Below, piece after piece: positions 1 to 7,749 of a DNA stretch of 64,000 bases (positions are counted from its first letter, which is position 1; each line of letters starts with the position of its first letter). The notes under the pieces are model-generated. The model saw nothing but the letters and a program-made list of their open reading frames with translations, was not told the DNA's origin and did not search any database. Position numbers and translations under genes: made by a program. The stretch lies in the NCBI RefSeq assembly GCF_000519325.1, contig NZ_KI912613.1, positions 4,173,859-4,237,858 on the forward strand, written 5' to 3'. This stretch comes from Patulibacter minatonensis DSM 18081. Its GTDB lineage: Bacteria; Actinomycetota; Thermoleophilia; Solirubrobacterales; Solirubrobacteraceae.

Positions 1-1
1 C

Positions 2-562
2 CGGCTGAAGCTGCTCCTCCCCCGCGATCGTCAGCCGCCCCCGATCTACCTCGGCGCGCTCGGCCCGAGGGCGATCGACCAGTGCTACGCGATCGCCGAC
101 GGCTGGCTGCCGTTCATCGTCGGGACGGACATGCTGGGCGAGCGCCCGCGGCCCGACCGGCCGTTCGACGTCTCCCCCGTGGTGCCGCTGGCCGTCGCAG
201 CCACGGTCGAGGAGGCCCGCGACGCCGTGCGACCCTGGCTCGGCTTCTACTTCGGCGCCATGGGGACGCCGAAGAAGCACTTCCTCATCGAGCTCGCCGA
301 GCGTCAGGGTCTCGGCGCCTCAGCGCGTGAGGCCCAGCGGTGCTACCTCGCGGGCGATCGCGACGGCGCAGGGGCGGTGCTCGCCGACGAGCTCATCGAC
401 GCCACCGCGATCGCCACCACCCCCGACCGCGTGGCCGGTCGCCTCCGGGAGCTCCGCTCCGCCGGGGCCGACTCCGTGATCAGCGTGCCCCTCGGCGACC
501 GGCGCGCGGCCGTCGAGACCCTCGTCGCGGTCAGGTCGAGCGACGTCGATATCGCGCCCTGA
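2..562 (+). CDS. LLM-class flavin/F420-dependent oxidoreductase, C-terminal part
   Basis: The reading frame is open from the first bases of the window and ends in TGA, so only the last 186 residues of a larger protein are present. It contains a PPPIYLGALGPRAIDQCYAIADGWLP stretch (PPIYLGALGPR is the key part), typical of the C-terminal half of bacterial luciferase-like (LLM) TIM-barrel oxidoreductases, where substrate and flavin or F420 are held. The tail (TTPDRVAGRLRELRSAGAD) matches the usual closing helix that checks which subfamily member is present. Function beyond the superfamily cannot be told without the N-terminus. It runs convergent with bioY, about 100 bp away. Confidence 0.8.
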   Translation, partial: RLKLLLPRDRQPPPIYLGALGPRAIDQCYAIADGWLPFIVGTDMLGERPRPDRPFDVSPVVPLAVAATVEEARDAVRPWLGFYFGAMGTPKKHFLIELAERQGLGASAREAQRCYLAGDRDGAGAVLADELIDATAIATTPDRVAGRLRELRSAGADSVISVPLGDRRAAVETLVAVRSSDVDIAP

Positions 563-662
563 CTCCCGTGGCGTCGGACGCGCGCGGCGGTCGTGGGACG
601 ACCCCGGAACGCCTCCGCCTAGGGGCCGTCAGCGTCGGGCCGCGCTGCGCCGGACCCGGGGC

Positions 663-1256
663 TCAGCGCCCGTCGATGCGACGGGCCAGGCCCCATGCCG
701 ACGGCAGGACCGCTGCCCCCACGGCGGCCTTCACGAGGCCGCCGACGATGAAGACGGTGAACCCGTCGTGCACCGCCGTGGACCACGTGCCCCCGATCAC
801 CGCGTGCAGCACGAGGACACCCGGCACGAAGATCAGCAGCTGGGCGAGGACGAAGGCCGCGAACGCGGTCGGGACGCGGCGGTCGGCACCGCGCTCGGCA
901 AGCCACCCGATCAGTGCTGCCGCCAGGACGAACCCGAGCAGATAGCCGCCGCTCGCACCCCAGAGCCGCTCGACGCCGGAGGCGCCGTCGGCGTAGACCG
1001 GCAGGACGAACCCCAGGACGACGTAGAGCAGGATCGACGCCGCGCCGCGCCGCATCCCGAGGGTCGCACCGACGACCCCGACGGCGAGCGTCTGACCCGT
1101 CATCGGCACGGGCGTCATCGGCACGACCACCTGCGCCGTCAGCGCCGTGAGGACCGCGCCCGCGAGCACGAGCGCCGCGTCGCGAGCGCGCGCACCCGGG
1201 AGGGCGTCGGCGAGGACGAGACGCCGGGTCGTGGGAAGGGCTGCGGTGGTGCTCAT
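663..1256 (-). CDS. bioY: BioY biotin ECF-transporter S component
   Basis: The 197-residue, almost wholly hydrophobic protein has the BioY pattern: a first helix followed by TAQVVVPMTPVPMTGQTLAVGVVGATLGMRRG, of which PVPMTGQTLAV is the signature, then GASGGYLLGFVLAA and a closing GGLVKAAVGA helix. BioY is the membrane substrate-binding subunit for biotin uptake and works alone or with a shared EcfAT energising module, which is not encoded nearby. The ATG at 1256 is preceded by a good AGGAG. An operator shared with the biotin-dependent carboxylase operon lies over its promoter (1305-1324), so biotin import is probably induced together with biotin-dependent catabolism. Confidence 0.93.
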   Translation of the reverse strand: MSTTAALPTTRRLVLADALPGARARDAALVLAGAVLTALTAQVVVPMTPVPMTGQTLAVGVVGATLGMRRGAASILLYVVLGFVLPVYADGASGVERLWGASGGYLLGFVLAAALIGWLAERGADRRVPTAFAAFVLAQLLIFVPGVLVLHAVIGGTWSTAVHDGFTVFIVGGLVKAAVGAAVLPSAWGLARRIDGR

Positions 1257-1276
1257 GGTGCTCCTGCGTCGAGAGT

Positions 1277-1297
1277 CCGGGCACGGACGATGCCCGG
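1277..1297 (-). other. hairpin in the bioY leader
   Basis: CCGGGCA (1277-1283) pairs with TGCCCGG (1291-1297) around a 7-nt loop. If transcription starts about 7 nt after the -10 box at 1305-1310, the hairpin opens the short bioY leader and sits about 20 nt before the ribosome-binding site. It may stabilise the RNA or act in post-transcriptional control; it does not resemble a known riboswitch. Confidence 0.35.
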
Positions 1298-1304
1298 GAC
1301 CGCG

Positions 1305-1324
1305 AGGCTACCAAACGGTTGGAT
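1305..1324 (-). promoter_or_regulatory. bioY promoter with TACCAAACGGTTGGAT operator (site A)
   Basis: The 16-mer TACCAAACGGTTGGAT (1309-1324) is an imperfect palindrome whose inner 12 bp pair at five of six positions. Read toward bioY it ends in TAGCCT (1310-1305), a TAnnnT -10 box, so a bound repressor would cover the promoter. It is one of seven related sites in the window; the others lie before acyl-CoA catabolic genes and regulators. Confidence 0.6.
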
Positions 1325-1366
1325 CTGTCAGAACCGCGTCCCGACGCGCATGCCCTCCCGACGGGC

Positions 1367-2713
1367 TCAGCTCCGTGCCGTCGCTCCCAGCGCGATGCGG
1401 GCGTCGATCCCGTACTGGTGCGGGACCCCGAGGTTCTCGCGAAGCGTCGCGCCCGCATACTCCTCCGGGTAGATCCCGCGTCGACGGAGCTCGGGCACGA
1501 CCTCGTCCACGAACGCGTCGACGCCGTCCTCGTAGACGTCGGGGAGGATCCAGAACCCGTCGGCGGCGCCGGCCTCCAGCCAGTCCTGCAGGTGGTCCGC
1601 GTGGACCGCCGCAGGGCCGACCGTGGTCGGGTGGTAGTCGATCACCCCGTGGGCGAGGGCGTCGCGCGGGGACCATCCCTCCCGGGCGACCCTGAGCGCG
1701 ATACCGGACCGGGGGTCGCCCGGGGACGCCCGGGCCGCGGCCAGCTGCTCCGCGGTGAGCGGCTCGTCGTAGCGGCTCGGGTCGATGCGCAGGCCCAGCA
1801 GCGCTCCGAGGTGGGGAAGGCGTGCGTCGACGACGTCGCCGCCCAGCGCCAGGCGGCGGTCGAGCCCCTCCCGCGTGGTCGGGGCGACCGTCGTCATGAG
1901 TCCGGGGAAGTACTTGACGTCGTCGGGATCGCGTCCCGCCTGCGCGGCCGCGTCCCGCACGAGGTCCCGCTGTGCCCGCGCCTCCTCGATCGTCCACACC
2001 TCGGCGATGAAGCCGCTCGCGTAGCGGCCGGCGAGCTCGAGGAGGTGCGGGCTGGGCCCCCCGGAGGCGAAGATCACCGGCTGGCCCTGCTCCGACGGCG
2101 GGATCGGCAGCGGGCCGCGCGAGGCGACGTGCTCACCCCGGAGGTTGACGGGCCGGAGCTTCGACGCGTCGAGGAATCGGCCGGCGGCCTGGTCCTGGAG
2201 CCAGGCGTCCTGTTCCCAGCTCCCCCAGAGCGCCTGGACGATCTGGATCGCCTCGTGCGCACGCCCGTACCGCTCGGCGCGACCCGCGACGGACCTGCCG
2301 TAGTTGGCCGCGACCGTCGGGTCGCTCGTGGTGACGGCGTTCCACCCGGCGCGGCCGTGGCTCATCACGTCGAGCGCCTTGAACTGGCGCGCGGTGTTGA
2401 ACGGCTCCTGGAACGTGGTCGATCCCGTCGCCACGAAGCCGATCCGCTCCGTCGCCTGCGAGATCGCGGCCAGGACCATCATCGGCTCGAGGACGTTCTG
2501 GATGCCGTCGGCCTCGACGTCCCCGCGGACGGCCGGGAAATCCGGGGTGAAGAGGAACGAGAACCCTCCCCGTTCGGCCGCCTGCGCGTAGCGGACGTTC
2601 GCCTCGACCTTCGCGTAGTTGCCCGGGTCCACGTGCGGGGCCCGCCAGGAATCGGCGAGCGTGCCGTACCCGGCCGTCATCCCGAGCCCCAGGATCATCG
2701 TCTTCCCTGCCAT
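1367..2713 (-). CDS. NtaA/DszA-type LLM flavin-dependent monooxygenase
   Basis: The 448-residue product has the length and layout of the nitrilotriacetate monooxygenase component A / DszA / SnaA family: FMNH2-using TIM-barrel monooxygenases fed by a separate flavin reductase. Visible landmarks are the opening LGLGMTAGYGTLADSWR, a central TGSTTFQEPFNTARQFKALD, GRAGWNAVTTSDP (the strongest family mark), and VIFASGGPSPHLLELAGRYASGF. The frame is open further upstream, but MAGKTMILG at 2713 has a good AAAGGA Shine-Dalgarno, so I start there. It is divergent from an F420-type reductase across a promoter region with two GGAGAC-type operators. Substrate unknown. Confidence 0.85.
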   Translation of the reverse strand: MAGKTMILGLGMTAGYGTLADSWRAPHVDPGNYAKVEANVRYAQAAERGGFSFLFTPDFPAVRGDVEADGIQNVLEPMMVLAAISQATERIGFVATGSTTFQEPFNTARQFKALDVMSHGRAGWNAVTTSDPTVAANYGRSVAGRAERYGRAHEAIQIVQALWGSWEQDAWLQDQAAGRFLDASKLRPVNLRGEHVASRGPLPIPPSEQGQPVIFASGGPSPHLLELAGRYASGFIAEVWTIEEARAQRDLVRDAAAQAGRDPDDVKYFPGLMTTVAPTTREGLDRRLALGGDVVDARLPHLGALLGLRIDPSRYDEPLTAEQLAAARASPGDPRSGIALRVAREGWSPRDALAHGVIDYHPTTVGPAAVHADHLQDWLEAGAADGFWILPDVYEDGVDAFVDEVVPELRRRGIYPEEYAGATLRENLGVPHQYGIDARIALGATARS

Positions 2714-2815
2714 GCAGCGTCCTTTGAACGTCGTGCTCCCGTGTCGCGGGCCCCGAGGACCGCGATGCCGCCGCGACGTCCTCGGAGGTCGCCGACCGCA
2801 CACCCATGACGATAA

Positions 2816-2850
2816 GGAGCTAGTCTCCGTTTTACAAGGAGACTGTCTCC
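2816..2850. promoter_or_regulatory. tandem GGAGAC..GTCTCC operators between divergent genes
   Basis: Two 13-bp elements lie 22 bp apart: GGAGCTAGTCTCC (2816-2828) and GGAGACTGTCTCC (2838-2850). The second is a perfect palindrome about a central T. The two-helical-turn spacing fits cooperative binding of repressor dimers. The same element occurs twice upstream of the TetR gene at 3616-4209, its likely binder. The sites sit between the monooxygenase start (2713) and the reductase start (2892). Confidence 0.7.
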
Positions 2851-2891
2851 GCTTCATGACAGGGCGGTGCAGCACGACGAAGGAGTCCACC

Positions 2892-3632
2892 ATGAAGATC
2901 GCCGTTCTCGGAGCCGGGTCCATCGGCAGCACGCTCGCCGGAGCGTTCGCCGCTCACGGCCACGACGTCGCGCTCGCGAACTCGCGAGGCCCGGAGACGA
3001 TCGCCGATCTCGCGGCGTCGCTGGGTGCGCGAGCGACCACCGCCGAGGAGGCCGTGCGGAGCGTCGAAGTGGTCGTCACGTCGATCCCGCTGAACCGGCT
3101 GCAGAGCCTGCGGCCGGTCCTCGCCGCGGTCCCTGCCGACGTGCCGGTCGTCGACACCGCCAACTACTACCCCCAGCGGGACGGGCGGATCGCCGCCCTC
3201 GACGCCGGGCAGCTCGAGGCGCACTGGATCGGCGAGCAGCTCGGGCGCCCCGTCGCCCGCGCGTGGAACGCGGTCCTCGCCGGCACGCTCGCCGAACGCG
3301 GCGTGCCGGCCGGCACGCCGGGACGGATCGCGATCCCCGTCGCCGGCGACGACCCCGACGCGCGGCGGATCGCGGCGACCCTCACCGACATCACCGGCTT
3401 CGACGCCTACGACATCGGCGGCCTCGACAACACCTGGCGGATCCAGCCGGGCAACCCGGCCTACTGCACCGACCTCACCCGGGACGCCCTGGAAGCAGCG
3501 CTCGCGCGCGGGGACGCCGCCATCGCCCCGACGCGGCGGGACCTCGTCATGGCCGTCTTCGCGACCTGGGACGGAAACGTGACGGGGAGCGAGATCCTGG
3601 CCCTCAACCGTGCGATCACGCGGGTGGCGTAG
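2892..3632 (+). CDS. NADPH:F420 reductase-like dinucleotide-binding protein
   Basis: The 246-residue protein begins MKIAVLGAGSIGSTLAGAFAAHGHDV, a Rossmann GxGxxG motif at the extreme N-terminus, as in F420H2:NADP oxidoreductase and other PF03807 proteins. The middle has the expected hydrophobic strand and VDTANYYPQRDGRIAALDAG, where related enzymes carry a substrate loop. It probably passes hydride between NADPH and a deazaflavin or another small partner and may serve a neighbouring LLM enzyme; that link is inference. The ATG follows AAGGAG. Its last 17 bp overlap the end of the convergent TetR gene. Confidence 0.8.
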   Translation: MKIAVLGAGSIGSTLAGAFAAHGHDVALANSRGPETIADLAASLGARATTAEEAVRSVEVVVTSIPLNRLQSLRPVLAAVPADVPVVDTANYYPQRDGRIAALDAGQLEAHWIGEQLGRPVARAWNAVLAGTLAERGVPAGTPGRIAIPVAGDDPDARRIAATLTDITGFDAYDIGGLDNTWRIQPGNPAYCTDLTRDALEAALARGDAAIAPTRRDLVMAVFATWDGNVTGSEILALNRAITRVA

Positions 3633-4209
3633 GGGCCGCCCACCCTCTGCGGAGGAGCTCCTTCAGCGACTCCGCGGAGGCGTCGTCGGCCATCACGGCG
3701 CCGCGCGCCCACGAGGTGGCCAGCGCGCCGAGGAAGAGGTCCCGCCCCCGCACACCGGGCTGCGCCTGACCCTGACGCTGGGCCGGCACCAAGAACTCGT
3801 CGGTGTCCGTGACGAAGCCCTGGCACGTGATCGCCAGGGGCGAGGCCTCGTCCGACAGGGCAGTACGCAGGGGCTCCGGGAGTCCCCTGAACGCCGAGAG
3901 CCACTCGTCGATGGCCTCGAGCCAGAGCCCGAGCGCGACACCCGGATCGTGCCCTTCGGCCCAGATCTCGTCACGGCGATCCGCAAGCACCTCGTTGCGG
4001 GCCTGCAGGAGCGCGGCGAGCAGGGCCTCGCGGGTGGGGAAGTGGCGGTACAGGGTGCCCGCCCCCACCCCGGCGCGCTTGGCGATCGCGTCGAGCGAGC
4101 CGCTCACGTCCGCCGCGGAGAAGTACTCGTCGGCGACCTCCAGGATGTGCTCCCGGTTTCGCGCCTTGTCCTTGCGCTCCCGACGCACGCCGCCACTCGT
4201 CTCACCCAT
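3616..4209 (-). CDS. TetR repressor of the GGAGAC regulon
   Basis: The 197-residue protein has a TetR N-terminal DNA-binding domain (about residues 20-65): ILEVADEYFSAADVSGSLDAIAKRAGVGAGTLYRHFPTREALL. GVGAGTLYRHFPTRE is the recognition helix with its usual TLYRHF core. The rest is a helical ligand domain with no recognisable effector motif. The frame runs farther upstream, but the ATG at 4209 is chosen because GAGAGGTG precedes it and upstream residues do not look protein-like. It is divergent from the MFS exporter gene; two GGAGAC-type operators in the gap imply autorepression and control of the exporter, with two more sites at 2816-2850. Confidence 0.88.
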   Translation of the reverse strand: MGETSGGVRRERKDKARNREHILEVADEYFSAADVSGSLDAIAKRAGVGAGTLYRHFPTREALLAALLQARNEVLADRRDEIWAEGHDPGVALGLWLEAIDEWLSAFRGLPEPLRTALSDEASPLAITCQGFVTDTDEFLVPAQRQGQAQPGVRGRDLFLGALATSWARGAVMADDASAESLKELLRRGWAAPTPPA

Positions 4210-4237
4210 CTGTGCCCCACCTCTCCCTTGACGAACC

Positions 4238-4282
4238 GGAGATAGTCTCCGTATTGTCCGAAGCGAAACGGAGACCACCTCC
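4238..4282. promoter_or_regulatory. paired GGAGAC..GTCTCC operators between tetR and the MFS gene
   Basis: GGAGATAGTCTCC (4238-4250) and GGAGACCACCTCC (4270-4282) lie 32 bp apart between divergent starts at 4209 and 4367. Both match the perfect palindrome GGAGACTGTCTCC seen at 2838-2850, with the GTCTCC half best kept. The position is typical of a TetR repressor that controls itself and an efflux pump. Confidence 0.7.
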
Positions 4283-4366
4283 GCCGGACGAACGATCGCA
4301 CCTCGGACGCCCGAGGTCCAGCGGCCCTGCGGCGCACCTCCGCCCACGCGCTCCACGAGGACCCCG

Positions 4367-5833
4367 ATGAGCACCCATCCACACACCGAACGCCGCGACC
4401 TGCTCGCGCTCTACGTCCTGTGCCTCGGCATGCTCATGATCGTGCTCGACAGCACGATCGTGAACACCGCGCTGCCCGTCCTGAAGGACGACCTCGACTT
4501 CTCCGACAGCACCCTCACCTGGGTCCTGAACGCCTACCTCATCCCGTTCGGTGGCCTGCTGATGCTGTCGGGTCGCATCGGTGACCTGATCGGTCAACGC
4601 CGCATGTTCCTCTGGGGCATGTCGCTCTTCACGCTCGCCTCCCTGCTCTGCGGGCTGGCGCAGAGCCAGGAGGTCCTCATCGCCGCGCGCTTCCTGCAGG
4701 GCGTCGGCGGCGCCCTCGGCTCGTCGGTGATCCTCGGGATGATCATCACGATGTTCCAGGAGCCCCGGGCGCAGGGCAAGGCGATCGGCGTCTACGCCTT
4801 CGTCGCGACCGCCGGCGGCTCGTTGGGGCTGCTGCTCGGCGGCCTGCTGACCGACGTCCTGTCGTGGCACTGGATCTTCTTCGTCAATCTGCCCGTCGGC
4901 GTGGCGACCGTCCTGCTGGCCACCCGCCTCGTCCCGCACCGTCCCGGGTTGGGGCTGCGCGACCACCGGGTCGACGTCACCGGCGGCGTCCTGCTCACCG
5001 CCGGCCTGATGATCGCCGTCTACGCCATCGTCGGAGCCGAGCGCGAGGGCTGGGGCTCGTCCTCGACCCTCGGGTTCGGAGCGGTGGCCCTCGTGCTGGT
5101 CGCGGGCTTCGTCCTGCGTCAGGCCCGCACCGCCCATCCGCTGGTTCCGCTGCGGATCTTCCGCTCCCGCGACGTGACGGGCGCGAACCTGATCGTGCTC
5201 GGGCTGCTCGCCGGGGTGTTCGCGGTCTTCTTCTTCGGCGCCCGCTACACCGGCGAGATCCTTGGCTACAGCCCCTTCGCGATCGGCCTCGCGTTCCTGC
5301 CGCTCACCGTCGTCAACGGCACGGTCTCCACCAAGCTCGCCCAGCCCGCGAAGGAGCGCTTCGGGGCGCGCGTCGCCCTGATCGGCGGCCTCCTGTGCGT
5401 CGCGGCCGGCGCCCTCCTCCTCACGCAGACCCCGGTCGACGGCAGCTACGTCGCGAACCTGATGCCCGCGATGCTGCTCGTCGGCTTCGGTGCGGGCATG
5501 AGCTTCCCGTCGATCATGGGCCTCGCGATGTCGAGCTCGACCGCACAGGACTCCGGGGTGGCCTCCGGTCTCATCAACACCTCCCAGCAGATCGGCGGGG
5601 CCGTGGCCCTCTCGGTCCTCGCCACGTTCGCCGCGGACCGCACGGCGTCGGAGCTCGCGGGCAGCGCGAACGCGACGGACGCCCTGAACTCGGGCTTCCA
5701 CGTCGCGTACGTCATCGCCGCGGGCATCGTGCTGGCCGCCGCTCTTGTCGCCGCGTTCGTCGTCCAGGACGAGCCCGACGCGGCGCCCGCGACCGACGCC
5801 CGTCCCCGCAAGAAGGCCCACTCCCATGCCTGA
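4367..5833 (+). CDS. DHA2-type MFS drug exporter (EmrB/QacA family)
   Basis: The 488-residue protein is a 14-helix major facilitator. It begins with a short cytoplasmic tail and helix 1 carrying LDSTIVNTALPVL, the motif D1 of DHA2 drug:proton antiporters, then GGLLMLSGRIGDLIGQRR (motif A between helices 2 and 3) and GVGGALGSSVILGMI (motif C region of antiporters). ATG at 4367 follows GAGG. The next gene, an ene-reductase, starts 8 bp inside its end, so the two are translated as one unit. Together with the divergent TetR this looks like a pump-plus-detoxifying-reductase response to an electrophilic or aromatic compound; the inducer is unknown. Confidence 0.92.
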   Translation: MSTHPHTERRDLLALYVLCLGMLMIVLDSTIVNTALPVLKDDLDFSDSTLTWVLNAYLIPFGGLLMLSGRIGDLIGQRRMFLWGMSLFTLASLLCGLAQSQEVLIAARFLQGVGGALGSSVILGMIITMFQEPRAQGKAIGVYAFVATAGGSLGLLLGGLLTDVLSWHWIFFVNLPVGVATVLLATRLVPHRPGLGLRDHRVDVTGGVLLTAGLMIAVYAIVGAEREGWGSSSTLGFGAVALVLVAGFVLRQARTAHPLVPLRIFRSRDVTGANLIVLGLLAGVFAVFFFGARYTGEILGYSPFAIGLAFLPLTVVNGTVSTKLAQPAKERFGARVALIGGLLCVAAGALLLTQTPVDGSYVANLMPAMLLVGFGAGMSFPSIMGLAMSSSTAQDSGVASGLINTSQQIGGAVALSVLATFAADRTASELAGSANATDALNSGFHVAYVIAAGIVLAAALVAAFVVQDEPDAAPATDARPRKKAHSHA

Positions 5834-6947
5834 CCTGTTCGACCCGATCCGCCTCGGCCCGGCCACCCTCGCGAACCGGATCGCGATGGCCCCGATGACC
5901 CGCGGGCGCCGCCCCGACGAGCGCGCCGACGCCATGACGGCCCGGTACTACGGCCAGCGGGCGACCGCGGGGCTCATCGTCACCGAGGGGACCACGGTGT
6001 CCGAGCAGGCCCGGGGTGGCGTCTCCGTCCCGGGGATCTGGACCCCGGAGCAGACCGCCGGTTGGCGCCTCGTGACGGAGCGGGTGCACGCCGAGGGCGG
6101 ACACGTCTTCGCGCAGCTCTGGCACGTCGGCCGGTTGTCGCACGCGGCGCTGCAGCCCGGTGGCGGTTCGCCGGTCAGCTCGTCCGCGACACCGCTCGCG
6201 GACGACCCGGACAACCGCGTGTTCGCGACCCTCGAGGACGGCGTGCCCGGGTTCGTCCGGGCCACCCCGCCGCGCGCGCTCGAGCTCGCCGAGATCGCCG
6301 ACGTCGTCGGGGACTTCGCCGCGGCGGCGCGCAACGCGATCGACGCGGGATTCGACGGCGTCGAGATCCACGGTGCCAACGGGTATCTCGTGGAGCAGTT
6401 CCTGAACCCGAACATCAACCGGCGCGAGGACCGCTACGGCGGCTCGATCGAGAACCGCAGCCGCCTCGCGATCGAGCTCGTCGACGCGGTCGCCGCGGCC
6501 GTCGGCGCCGACAGGGTCGGCATCCGGCTCTCGCCGTTCGGCCGCGGCTTCGACAACGCCGCGTACGCCGAGACCGTCGACACCTACCTGCTGCTCGCGC
6601 GCGAGCTCCAGGAGCGGGGCGTCGTCTACGTCCACCTCAACGACCAGCGACCGGACGGGGAGCGCATCGACGAGGGGTTCCTGCGCGCGTTCCGGTCGAT
6701 CTACAGCGGCGTCCTGCTTCTCGCGGGCGGCCTCGACAAGACCGAGGCCACCGACCTCATCGCTCGCGACCTCATCGACGTCGCCGCGTTCGGCAGGCAC
6801 TTCATCGCCAACCCCGACCTCGTGCGGCGACTCGCCGCCGACCACCCGCTCGCGGAGCCCGACGTCGCCACGTTCTACGGCGGCGGCGACGCGGGCTACG
6901 TCGACTACCCGCCCGCCGAGCGCGACGCCGACGCCGCCCGCCCGTAG
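5826..6947 (+). CDS. Old Yellow Enzyme family alkene reductase
   Basis: The 373-residue FMN TIM-barrel protein starts MPDLFDPIRLGPATLANRIAMAPMTRGR, the standard OYE opening. IHGANGYLVEQFLNPNINRREDRYGG contains the family signature: H..N for substrate anchoring in HGANGYL and the R-x-D-x-YGGS loop. FAQLWHVGR supplies the FMN-contacting Gln/His region. OYEs reduce activated C=C bonds of enones, nitroalkenes or nitrate esters with NADPH. It overlaps the MFS gene by 8 bp and so shares its TetR control. A reductase of unsaturated carbonyls encoded with an exporter suggests electrophile defence. Confidence 0.93.
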   Translation: MPDLFDPIRLGPATLANRIAMAPMTRGRRPDERADAMTARYYGQRATAGLIVTEGTTVSEQARGGVSVPGIWTPEQTAGWRLVTERVHAEGGHVFAQLWHVGRLSHAALQPGGGSPVSSSATPLADDPDNRVFATLEDGVPGFVRATPPRALELAEIADVVGDFAAAARNAIDAGFDGVEIHGANGYLVEQFLNPNINRREDRYGGSIENRSRLAIELVDAVAAAVGADRVGIRLSPFGRGFDNAAYAETVDTYLLLARELQERGVVYVHLNDQRPDGERIDEGFLRAFRSIYSGVLLLAGGLDKTEATDLIARDLIDVAAFGRHFIANPDLVRRLAADHPLAEPDVATFYGGGDAGYVDYPPAERDADAARP

Positions 6948-6953
6948 GTCGGA

Positions 6954-6983
6954 CGCACCCGCCTGCCGCCCGAGGCCGGTGCG
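6954..6983. terminator. hairpin between convergent OYE and SDR genes
   Basis: CGCACCCGCCT (6954-6964) pairs with AGGCCGGTGCG (6973-6983) with a single mismatch around an 8-nt loop. It fills the 37-bp gap between two converging genes and could stop transcription from both sides. No U-tract follows on either strand, as is common for actinobacterial terminators. Confidence 0.45.
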
Positions 6984-6984
6984 C

Positions 6985-7746
6985 TCAGACGATCGTCAGC
7001 CCACCGTCGACCACGTACCCGGCACCGTGCACGAAGTCCGCCTCGTCGCTCGCCAGGAACGCGATGACCTTGGCCACGTCCTCGGGACCCGCGATCCGAC
7101 CGGCGGGGACGCCCTCGTACACCGGGACGGCGGGGCTCTCGGGCCCCAGGAGCGCGGCGGTCATCGGGGTGCGGATCGCACCCGGCAGCACGGCGTTGAC
7201 CCGGATGCCCTGCGGTCCGAGCTCGATGGCCAGCGACTTGGTCATGCCGTGGACGGCGTGCTTCGAGGTGGTGTAGGAGACACCGCCCGCGTTGCCGATC
7301 ACCGCAGCGACCGAGGAGAGGTTGACGACCGCGGCCTTCCCGCCGGCCGCGAGGAGCATCGGCAGCAGCGCCTTCGTCACGAGGAACGTGCCGGTCACGT
7401 TGATGCGCAGCACCCGGTCGAGGTCGTCGCCGGTGGAGTCGGCGAAGGGCTGCCCGTTGTCGAAGACCCCCGCGTTGTTGACGAGGATGTCGACCGCGTC
7501 GTGCTGCTCGCCGATCGTCGCGACGAACGCGTCGATCGACGCGGGATCGCCGATGTCGCCCGAGAGGGCGCCGGCGGTCCCGCCCTCGCCCGAGATCAGC
7601 TGCGCGGTCTCCTCGGCCCCGGCCTCGTCGATGTCGACGACCACGACGGTCGCCCCCTCGCGGGCGAGCAGCAGCGCCGTCTCCCGGCCGATCCCGGATC
7701 CACCGCCGGTGACCACGGCGACCTTGCCCTTCACGCGATCCGTCAC
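6985..7746 (-). CDS. SDR-family NAD(P)-dependent oxidoreductase
   Basis: A classical short-chain dehydrogenase of 253 residues: TGGGSGIGRE cofactor loop near the N-terminus, NNAG in the middle, the catalytic Y-x3-K in YTTSKHAVHG, and the PGAIRTPM segment after it. VVVVDIDEAG after the second strand, with an acidic residue, favours NAD(H). It starts at a GTG only 3 bp after the stop of the upstream MDR gene and is the last gene of the leftward atu-like operon. Likely oxidises a hydroxyacyl-CoA or alcohol intermediate; the substrate cannot be read from sequence. Confidence 0.9.
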   Translation of the reverse strand: MTDRVKGKVAVVTGGGSGIGRETALLLAREGATVVVVDIDEAGAEETAQLISGEGGTAGALSGDIGDPASIDAFVATIGEQHDAVDILVNNAGVFDNGQPFADSTGDDLDRVLRINVTGTFLVTKALLPMLLAAGGKAAVVNLSSVAAVIGNAGGVSYTTSKHAVHGMTKSLAIELGPQGIRVNAVLPGAIRTPMTAALLGPESPAVPVYEGVPAGRIAGPEDVAKVIAFLASDEADFVHGAGYVVDGGLTIV

Positions 7747-7749
7747 GGG

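Noticed and set aside
4202-5935. 577-codon open frame opposite the MFS gene
   Set aside because: Arg/Gly/Glu-rich antisense composition without motifs; the MFS transporter on the other strand is certain.
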